A stretch of DNA of 51,950 nt from an uncultured Collinsella sp. (lineage in GTDB: Bacteria; Actinomycetota; Coriobacteriia; Coriobacteriales; Coriobacteriaceae), in the NCBI GenBank assembly GCA_900551665.1, contig URWW01000009.1:1-51950 (forward strand), written 5' to 3'. A program made the position numbers and the translations under genes. This document shows positions 8,418-15,421 of the stretch, piece by piece (position 1 is the stretch's first letter; the number at the start of each line of letters is the position of its first letter). The notes below the pieces were generated by a model. That model had not been told where the DNA came from, did not search any database, and worked only from the letters and a program-made list of their open reading frames with translations.

Positions 8418-9761
8418 TTAGAAAGTCAGTTGCTCAAGACGATCGAACATCGCGTCGCGGCGGGTTAGGAAGTCCCACGGGTCGAAGATCTCGTCGAGCT
8501 TCTCGGCCGTGACGGTGCACTCTGGATCGGCCTCGAGGCGGGTGCGGAGGTCGGGGCCGTCCACGGCGGCATGGACGTCGTCCCACACGGCCATGGAATT
8601 GCGCTGGACGATCTTGTAGGCGTCCTCGCGAGAGATACCCGTATCCACCAGGGCAAGCAGAACCTTGGAAGAGTAAATCAGGCCGCGGGTGAGATCGAGG
8701 TTCGCCTTCATGCGGGCGGGGTACAGGATCAAGCCGTCCACGATACGAATGAGGCAGGTGAGAATGTGGTCGAGCGCCATGAAACTATCGGCCTGGGCGA
8801 CGCGCTCGGCGGAGCTGTGCGAGATGTCGCGCTCATGCCACAGGGCCACGTTGTCAAAGGCCACCTGAGCGTTGGAGCGCACGATGCGAGAAAGGCCGCA
8901 AACCTTCTCGAGCGTGATGGGGTTGCGCTTGTGCGGCATGGCCGAGCTGCCCTTTTGGCCCTTGCGGAACGGCTCCTCCACCTCGAGGGTGTCGGTCTTC
9001 TGCAGGCTGCGGATCTCGGTCGCGATGCGATCGCACGTGCAGGCCGTGGTGGCGAGGACACCGGCCAGGTAGGCGTGGTGATCACGCGAGATGACCTGAG
9101 TTGACAGCGGGTCATAGGCAAGGCCCAAGTGCTTGCAGACGTACTCCTCCACAAACGGGTCGATAGACGAATACGTGCCCACCGCACCGGAAATGGCGCC
9201 GACGGCCATGTTCTCGCGCGCATCAATGAGACGATCGAGGTCGCGCTTGAGCTCCCAGGCCCAGCTACCGAACTTCATGCCGAACGTCATGGGCTCGGCG
9301 TGAACGCCGTGGGTGCGACCCACGCACAGGGTGTCGCGCTCCTCAAGAGCGCGGCGGCGACAAATCTCGCCGAGTTTGCGCACGTCGTCGATGATGAGGT
9401 CGCAAGCCTGCGTGAGCATGTAACACAGGGCCGTGTCGCCCAGGTCGGAGCTGGTCATACCGTAGTGGACCCAACGGCTGGGCTTCGGCTCGCCCTCCGG
9501 GATGCCGGCATCCACATGCTCGCCCATGTTGGTGAGAAAGGCGATCACGTCATGATGGGTCACCGCCTCGATGGCGTCGACCTCGTCCTTATCGAAACCG
9601 GCGTGCTCGCGGATATAGGCGGCGTCCTCCTTGGTGATACCGCAATCTCCAAGCTCGGCCTGGGCCTCGCAGGCGAGCACCTCGATCTCCTGCCAAACGG
9701 AATACTTGTTCTCAAGGGAGAAGATGCGGGCCATTTCCGGACGGGTGTAGCGATCGATCAT
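8418..9761 (-). CDS. purB: Adenylosuccinate lyase
   Basis: Catalyses two steps of purine synthesis: fumarate release from SAICAR and from adenylosuccinate (to AMP). The 447-residue product starts MIDRYTRPEMARIFS and shows the fumarase/aspartase superfamily signature SSAMPHKRNP near residue 270, as well as YGMTSSDLGDT, GRTHGVHAEP and HERDISHSSAER, which match the substrate and catalytic His regions of PurB. AAAGGAG sits 8 nt before the ATG at 9761, which decides the start. It has its own terminator and lies just after the tRNA-Gly terminator, so it seems to be a single-gene unit. Confidence 0.96.
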   Translation of the reverse strand: MIDRYTRPEMARIFSLENKYSVWQEIEVLACEAQAELGDCGITKEDAAYIREHAGFDKDEVDAIEAVTHHDVIAFLTNMGEHVDAGIPEGEPKPSRWVHYGMTSSDLGDTALCYMLTQACDLIIDDVRKLGEICRRRALEERDTLCVGRTHGVHAEPMTFGMKFGSWAWELKRDLDRLIDARENMAVGAISGAVGTYSSIDPFVEEYVCKHLGLAYDPLSTQVISRDHHAYLAGVLATTACTCDRIATEIRSLQKTDTLEVEEPFRKGQKGSSAMPHKRNPITLEKVCGLSRIVRSNAQVAFDNVALWHERDISHSSAERVAQADSFMALDHILTCLIRIVDGLILYPARMKANLDLTRGLIYSSKVLLALVDTGISREDAYKIVQRNSMAVWDDVHAAVDGPDLRTRLEADPECTVTAEKLDEIFDPWDFLTRRDAMFDRLEQLTF

Positions 9762-9783
9762 GACGAGGGCTCCTTTCATGAAA

Positions 9784-9814
9784 AGAGCCCGACACCTTCA
9801 CGGTACCGGGCTCT
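9784..9814 (-). terminator. Terminator of tRNA-Gly
   Basis: AGAGCCC ... GGGCTCT stem with a 17-nt loop; on the minus strand TTTTCATG follows. It separates tRNA-Gly from purB. Confidence 0.7.
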
Positions 9815-9826
9815 CTTGGCTCTCAA

Positions 9827-9901
9827 TGGAGCGGGTAACGGGACTCGAACCCGCGAATGTCAGCTTGGGAAGCTGATGCCTTACCACTTGGCGATACCCG
9901 C
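9827..9901 (-). tRNA. tRNA-Gly (anticodon CCC, reads GGG)
   Basis: A 75-nt tRNA. Acceptor GCGGGTA pairs with TACCCGC, discriminator T, CCA encoded. The anticodon stem TCAGC/GCTGA closes the loop TTCCCAA, giving CCC. The T-arm contains GGTTCGAGTCC. Confidence 0.94.
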
Positions 9902-9910
9902 GTGCGGTTA

Positions 9911-9940
9911 ATCCTACCACGCGAGCTCCCGCACAGGCAA
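9911..9940 (-). promoter_or_regulatory. Promoter of tRNA-Gly
   Basis: On the minus strand TTGCCT and TAGGAT are spaced by 18 nt; the -10 element ends about 9 nt before the mature tRNA 5' end. Confidence 0.55.
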
Positions 9941-10182
9941 CCGACGTCTTTGCGCTCTTTCCTTGAAGCGACGCGGCCACAGGCGAAGAACTCGTGGAGC
10001 GCACGGACATCCCAATCAACCCCAACTGCCCCTTTGACGGGACGTCCAGAACCGTTCGGATTCGCAAGGTCCGGGCGTCAGAAAACATCGGATGGACTCG
10101 AGAATGCCCGGCGTAGCATCGCCGCACGGGCGCATCCGAACGCGGACGCCCGAACCCGACCACGAGACCACGGGAGGCCCAG

Positions 10183-13100
10183 ATGACCGACAACAGGAAG
10201 AGACCGATGCGCGGACGAATCGGAGGCGGGGCCATCGGCGGAAAGCGATTTGGGAAACGCGCGAGGGCGGCCATGCGGCGGGCGGACGTGATGCCGAGGC
10301 CCAGCGGGCGGGCACCCGGGGCCTTGCTCGATGACAAAGCACGCGCTTTCCTTGTCATACTCTTGATCGCGACGGCGTTCTGCGCGCTCTCCGGTCTCGT
10401 GGGACCCCATGTCCCCAATGCGTTCGCCGTGGGCGGATACACCCATGTGTTCCCAAACGGAAACACCGTCCAGGTCCACGGAGACGGCAGCGTTTCGGGA
10501 ACCTGCACGCTGTCAGGCGGGGCCACGGCAGGCGGCGTGTACGGCGGAACCGTCACCATGCCCGATGGAAACTCATATCACGCCGCCTGCTACGAGCGAT
10601 ACCTCGGTGTTCCCAATTACAAGTACTATCCCGGCCCATGCGATGGAACCTACCCGTTCGAGGCAACCCGCAATGCGGACGGTACGTACTTCGTTGTCAT
10701 CCTGAGTCAAGACGCTGCACACGGCGCGCCCGGGGCGGGGGATTCCGACAAATACCCGTATCAGCGCTGTTACACCAAAAACTGGAAACTCGTTCTGGAA
10801 ATCGACGTGTCATTCGTCAAGCGTTCCGCCGACCATTCGATCACGAACGGCAATCCCGAATACTCCCTTGCGGGAGCGACGTTCGACATTTTCGATGCCT
10901 CATCCGACGCCAAGGTCGCGACCGTGACCATGGACGACAGCGGTCGGGCACACTGCAAACTCGCCCCAAACAAGAAGTACTACGCAGTTGAGACCAAGGC
11001 GCCTCGGGGATTCGCGCTGCACCCCGATCGCATTCCCTTCTCAACCGGAACGCAACAGGGGACCTTCACGTTCGAGGACCGACCGGGAAGCGTCACATTG
11101 ACGATACAGAAGCGGGATTCCGTCACGAAAGGAAAAGCGCAGAAGGGACTCTCGCTGAAAGGAGCCGAATACGAAGTTTCTTCGCTCTCGACACCCGGAT
11201 GGAAGACCAAGGTGACAACCGATCGACGCGGCATCGCCACGGCACAGGGGATTCCCCTGGGCAGGATCTCCGTGAAGGAAATCAAGGCCCCCGAGGGATA
11301 CAAGACCGATTCTTCCACCCACACGTACGACGTCGGGGCAGATCAACTCGACGCATCGGGCATCGTGAAGCTGGAACCGCGAGACGAATACGTCGATGTG
11401 CCCTGTGCCTTCGATATCGAGATCACAAAGTTCCTCGAAGGGGGCGGAGACTCTTCAGGACTGCAGGAACCGGGTGCAGGAGTCCGCTTCCTTATCATCT
11501 CCAATTCGAGCGGAAGGCCCATCGGCACCATAACCACCGATGAGCATGGAAAGGCTTCCACGGCGGGAAAGTGGTTTGGCGACGGGGTGCGCGGTGAGGG
11601 CATCCGCGGGGCGATCCCCTACGACATCAAGGGATACACCGTTCGCGAAGACCCCGACAGCACGCCGGAGGGCTACCAGCCCTGTCCCGCCTGGACCATC
11701 GGAACCGATCAGATGTCCGACGGCGCGACCCTCCACTACATCGTCGACAACGATTTCGTTGGATCGCGCATCCAAATCATCAAGCACGATGCCGTGAGCG
11801 GGCAGCGCGTGCCCCTCAGCGGATTCGCATTCCAAGTGCTCGACAAGGAGAAGAGGCCCGTGAGCCAGGAGGTTTGGCATCCCAACCACATGGTCCTCGA
11901 CACCTTCACGACAGATGAGACGGGCAGCGTCACCCTACCCGAAACACTCAAACCGGGAACGTATTACATACGCGAGATCGCATCCGTGAAACCCTATCTC
12001 ATCAATGATGACGATATCGAATTCAAAATCGAAAACGATACGGATACGGAGCCGATCACGGTCGTGCGCGTATTGGATGTGCAGGTCAAGGGCAGCGCGA
12101 CGATAACCAAGCGATGCACCGACGACCGCTGCCCGTGGTGCGAGGGCGGAAAGGGCCTGAGCGGCGCGGTATTCGATGTCGTCGCCCTGGAAGACGTCGT
12201 GAGCCCCGATGGAACCGTTGCGGCGGTCAAAGACGAGGTTCTTGGGAGCATCAAGACGAACGACGACGGAATCGCGCGCATCGACGGCCTGCCCCTCGGC
12301 AGCGGATCCGCTCGATATGCGTTCGTGGAAACCCAACCGGCTCCCGGCCATGTTCTCAACGACGCGCCCATTCCCTTCACGCTGACCTGGAAAGACGGTG
12401 ACACCGACACCGTCTACGCAGAGTCGCACATCAAAAACGTCCCAACGCAGACCATCATCGACAAGTTCGACGGAACCACGAAGGCTGCGTTGCGGGGAGC
12501 AGAGTTCGATGTGTGGCCGCGCCAACTCGAATACAAAACCGTTAACGCCGGGGATGGAACGGGAGCGCTCCTCATCACCAATCGGACTGGAGAGCGGAAT
12601 TGGAAGCAGGCCTCCCTGACAATCGCCCTCGACGGTTCGGGAAAGGAGGCGGAGAACAGGCAAGCGGCATACACCCTGGATGACTTTTCCATCGACGAAG
12701 ACGTTGCGGTGCTGCAATCGATTCGCCCCGGATCCTATCTGTTGACCCTCTCATCGTCCGACGATGAGGCTGCGCAAACACGCTTGATTGTGACCATCGA
12801 GCCGAACACCGACACGCATGTCCGCGTCGAATCGAGCGGCCTGCAGCTCCGCGGGCACACAATCGAAGCGGGAAAACAAAAGCAGCTTGACGGGGCGTTC
12901 GCGCATTTGGACATCCCGACTGCGAGCGATGAGAGGGGGCAGCTTCTCCTGAAGCACCTTCCGGCGTCGGAAGACGAACTAGACCGTCTCCTGGGCATGG
13001 TCGGAAACGAAAAGCGGAACGACCATGCGGCCGACGATGATGTTGAGAGATGCGATGGAGAGCCGTTGACCTGGTGCGTTCAGGAAACCGCGGCACCCGA

Positions 13101-14511
13101 CGGCTATATCGTCGATCCTTCGACAAGAACCTTCACAGTCCAAACGAAACCCGACCAACAGGGCGGCACCGAAAAGCGCATCTCCGTGGAGAACGACTTC
13201 ACCCGGGTCGACATCGGCAAACGTTCGGCCGAAACCGAGGAGCTCCTCGAAGGGGCGCAGCTCGAGATTACCGATGAATCTGGAAACCCCGTCGATCGAT
13301 GGACCAGCTCCAGCGAGCCCCATCGAATCGAACGGCTCGCGCCGGGAACGTACAGCCTGCATGAAGTCGTCCCGCCTCAATCTCATGACGGTGCCGAACC
13401 GATGACGTTCGACGTGAAGCCCACCGCCGATGTGCAGACGGTCACCATGTACGACGAGAGGCTCTCCGTTGCTGGACGCATCGACAAAAGACAGGAGATC
13501 GCTCGCCCGATAGCGCCGAACTCCCGCCCGAACGGAGATGGGCTCAATCGTGCGGAACCGATCGAGGGGGCTGCAGGTGAGTTCTCCTACACGCTTGACT
13601 ATCGAAACGAAAGCTCATCATGGGTAGACGAATTCACCGTGGAAGACCATTTGCTCGAAGCGGAGAAAGGCATGGCTGAGCTCTCCGGCATCACCGTCGG
13701 GAGAGCCCAAGGCGACCATGACGGCACGCTCAACGTCTGGTATCAGACAAATCTCTCAACAAAGGGAGAGCGTGATACCTCTGAAGCCAACGCGACCCTG
13801 TCCGATGGGCACGGCAACCCCTGGCTCGACGACCCATCCGTCATCGCGAGGATCGGCGAGGACCGCCGCGTTCTCGACTACGCGGGATGGAGGGTCTGGA
13901 CTTCCGGGGTACCCGCCACAAAAGGCGCCCATTTGGACGTCGACGACCTCAAGCTCGGCAACGGCGAGGTCGTGACAAGGGTCCGACTTGAATATGGAAG
14001 CGTATCCGACGATTTCTCCACCAGGTCGGACGGTTGGGATGCGCCGGGATATAAGGACGCGCACGACGATTGGAACCCACTTCCCACCATCCATCCCGCA
14101 GCAGGAAATGGTGATGCCACCTGCGCGCCGACCATCCTGCATATGAAGGTCCTTGATGCATACGGAGGCGGATGTGAACTCGACAACCATGCCAGCGTTT
14201 CCATCTACCGAAATGGAGGAGGACAGAATCTTGAAGCCCATGATGAGGACGCCGTCCATCAAGAAGCCCTGTCTTGGGGCGCAGTCCCCCTCCTCGATCA
14301 AACCGGATCGAACACCCTCGTGCGGGCGGCAGTCTCGCTCGCAATCGGCGGCGGGCTTCTCATGGGCTACCGGTATCTCCGAAGGACGAGATGGATGCAC
14401 CCTATCGCGAAGAATCCTCCTGCATTGCGTTGTCAGCGGGGCGGCGGGCGCCATCCTCTCGGCCATCGACGCCACCTGCTTGAACGGGAGAAGATACCAA
14501 AAACTCTCTGA
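10183..14511 (+). CDS. SpaA-type multidomain surface adhesin with variant LDQTG sorting motif
   Basis: Predicted wall-anchored adhesin or pilus subunit of 1442 residues. A long basic N-terminus precedes a signal segment (near residues 50-80, AFLVILLIATAFCAL). The body holds a series of prealbumin-like SpaA/Cna-B domains, recognised by at least seven copies of the closing motif (VETKAPRGF, VKEIKAPEGY, VREDPDSTPEGY, VETQPAPGH, CVQETAAPDGY, LHEVVPP); such domains usually carry internal isopeptide bonds. Near the end LDQTG (residues 1371-1375) replaces the usual LPxTG, followed by a hydrophobic helix and YRYLRRTR. An odd 40-residue basic tail follows and overlaps the sortase gene. GGGAGGCCC precedes the ATG. 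The neighbouring sortase is the likely anchoring enzyme. Confidence 0.88.
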   Translation: MTDNRKRPMRGRIGGGAIGGKRFGKRARAAMRRADVMPRPSGRAPGALLDDKARAFLVILLIATAFCALSGLVGPHVPNAFAVGGYTHVFPNGNTVQVHGDGSVSGTCTLSGGATAGGVYGGTVTMPDGNSYHAACYERYLGVPNYKYYPGPCDGTYPFEATRNADGTYFVVILSQDAAHGAPGAGDSDKYPYQRCYTKNWKLVLEIDVSFVKRSADHSITNGNPEYSLAGATFDIFDASSDAKVATVTMDDSGRAHCKLAPNKKYYAVETKAPRGFALHPDRIPFSTGTQQGTFTFEDRPGSVTLTIQKRDSVTKGKAQKGLSLKGAEYEVSSLSTPGWKTKVTTDRRGIATAQGIPLGRISVKEIKAPEGYKTDSSTHTYDVGADQLDASGIVKLEPRDEYVDVPCAFDIEITKFLEGGGDSSGLQEPGAGVRFLIISNSSGRPIGTITTDEHGKASTAGKWFGDGVRGEGIRGAIPYDIKGYTVREDPDSTPEGYQPCPAWTIGTDQMSDGATLHYIVDNDFVGSRIQIIKHDAVSGQRVPLSGFAFQVLDKEKRPVSQEVWHPNHMVLDTFTTDETGSVTLPETLKPGTYYIREIASVKPYLINDDDIEFKIENDTDTEPITVVRVLDVQVKGSATITKRCTDDRCPWCEGGKGLSGAVFDVVALEDVVSPDGTVAAVKDEVLGSIKTNDDGIARIDGLPLGSGSARYAFVETQPAPGHVLNDAPIPFTLTWKDGDTDTVYAESHIKNVPTQTIIDKFDGTTKAALRGAEFDVWPRQLEYKTVNAGDGTGALLITNRTGERNWKQASLTIALDGSGKEAENRQAAYTLDDFSIDEDVAVLQSIRPGSYLLTLSSSDDEAAQTRLIVTIEPNTDTHVRVESSGLQLRGHTIEAGKQKQLDGAFAHLDIPTASDERGQLLLKHLPASEDELDRLLGMVGNEKRNDHAADDDVERCDGEPLTWCVQETAAPDGYIVDPSTRTFTVQTKPDQQGGTEKRISVENDFTRVDIGKRSAETEELLEGAQLEITDESGNPVDRWTSSSEPHRIERLAPGTYSLHEVVPPQSHDGAEPMTFDVKPTADVQTVTMYDERLSVAGRIDKRQEIARPIAPNSRPNGDGLNRAEPIEGAAGEFSYTLDYRNESSSWVDEFTVEDHLLEAEKGMAELSGITVGRAQGDHDGTLNVWYQTNLSTKGERDTSEANATLSDGHGNPWLDDPSVIARIGEDRRVLDYAGWRVWTSGVPATKGAHLDVDDLKLGNGEVVTRVRLEYGSVSDDFSTRSDGWDAPGYKDAHDDWNPLPTIHPAAGNGDATCAPTILHMKVLDAYGGGCELDNHASVSIYRNGGGQNLEAHDEDAVHQEALSWGAVPLLDQTGSNTLVRAAVSLAIGGGLLMGYRYLRRTRWMHPIAKNPPALRCQRGGGRHPLGHRRHLLEREKIPKTL

Positions 14512-15121
14512 AGGCGCGCTCGCCAATACAGCCGCCGCACATGACGGAAGCGTCGATTGGGCGCGCTTGGGATCCATCAACCCGGAAATTGAGGCATGGC
14601 TGAGCGTGAAGGGAGCCGGAATCGACCTTCCGGTAGCACGACCATCCGAAGACAAGCGATCCGATTGGTACCTGCGGCACGATGCATGGGGGCGGCTCAG
14701 TGAGATCGGGTGCCCCTACCTCGACAGAAGATGCCGGGTGAGCGATCGGCACGTACTCGTGTACGGACATCGAGTCGGACGGAGCGGGCTTATGTTCAGC
14801 GAACTCGCCTCGATGTACCGACAGGAGGCATTCGACCAACTTGAATGCGCCCTGTGGCGAACCCCGACAGAAACCACGACCTTCACCCCACTCTTTGCCA
14901 TGCGAACAGACCGGACGCATGAAGGAATCCAAAGGTTCGACCACAGCTCCCAAAGCACCCTGAGTCGATGGGCTTCAGACCTTCTCAACGAGGCATCGGC
15001 TATCGCCGTGGACGCCCATGCGCGGGTCGCCTGCGCAGAGCGGGTCCTCACGCTCGTAACGTGCTCGGGCCGTGGAAGCGGAGGGAGGCTGAGGACGCTC
15101 GTCCTGTTCAGCGCCCCGTAG
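14240..15121 (+). CDS. Class B-type sortase (start unclear, possible frameshift)
   Basis: Membrane transpeptidase that cleaves sorting motifs and joins proteins to the wall or to each other. The catalytic regions are clear: His in VLVYGHRVG and Cys in LTLVTCSGRGSGG with the following Arg (RLRTLVLF). A membrane anchor (RRILLHCVVSGAAGAIL) lies before NGRRYQKL and the core DWARLGSINPEIEAWL. The in-frame ATG at 14240 adds about 50 unlikely residues. An ATG at 14391 would give a natural N-terminus (MDAP-LSRRILL) if one base were added in the CCC at 14400-14402, so a one-base deletion or error is suspected. It overlaps the adhesin gene and is probably co-transcribed with it. Confidence 0.8.
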   Translation: MMRTPSIKKPCLGAQSPSSIKPDRTPSCGRQSRSQSAAGFSWATGISEGRDGCTLSRRILLHCVVSGAAGAILSAIDATCLNGRRYQKLSEGALANTAAAHDGSVDWARLGSINPEIEAWLSVKGAGIDLPVARPSEDKRSDWYLRHDAWGRLSEIGCPYLDRRCRVSDRHVLVYGHRVGRSGLMFSELASMYRQEAFDQLECALWRTPTETTTFTPLFAMRTDRTHEGIQRFDHSSQSTLSRWASDLLNEASAIAVDAHARVACAERVLTLVTCSGRGSGGRLRTLVLFSAP

Positions 15122-15147
15122 GGCCGTCGCGAAAGACCGGGGATGAA

Positions 15148-15177
15148 AGAACCCCGAAGCAGGGGCTTCGGGGTTCT
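15148..15177. terminator. Bidirectional terminator
   Basis: AGAACCCCGAAGC pairs perfectly with GCTTCGGGGTTCT. It sits between the sortase stop (15121) and the convergent gene ending at 15183 and can serve both; tails are CCTTCTC on plus and TTCATC on minus. Confidence 0.7.
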
Positions 15178-15182
15178 CCTTC

Positions 15183-15395
15183 TCATTGCTCGTTGGATGA
15201 ATCATCGGATAGGTCCATATCGAGCTCGTCCATCTCCTCACCGCGCTGCTGCTCGGCCTCCACACGCTCCGCCCGAACGCTCGCGGGTGTCGACCATCTG
15301 TTCCCCAGGTAGAACGAAAGCCCCAGACCAAGCAACACGGCGATGGTGGCGCCGACAAGATATTGGATCCGATGCTCCTTTATGAACTCAATCAC
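15183..15395 (-). CDS. Small single-pass membrane protein, unknown function
   Basis: A 70-residue product with a short basic/polar N-terminus (MIEFIKEHRIQY), one hydrophobic helix (residues 13-31, VGATIAVLLGLGLSFYLG) and an acidic C-terminal half ending DDSSNEQ. I do not recognise a family. The GTG at 15395 has GGGAGAG upstream. It lies 26 nt downstream of the M28-like gene and is probably expressed with it. Confidence 0.6.
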   Translation of the reverse strand: MIEFIKEHRIQYLVGATIAVLLGLGLSFYLGNRWSTPASVRAERVEAEQQRGEEMDELDMDLSDDSSNEQ

Positions 15396-15421
15396 GGCTC
15401 TCCCTCATTCCGCAGCTGGAA

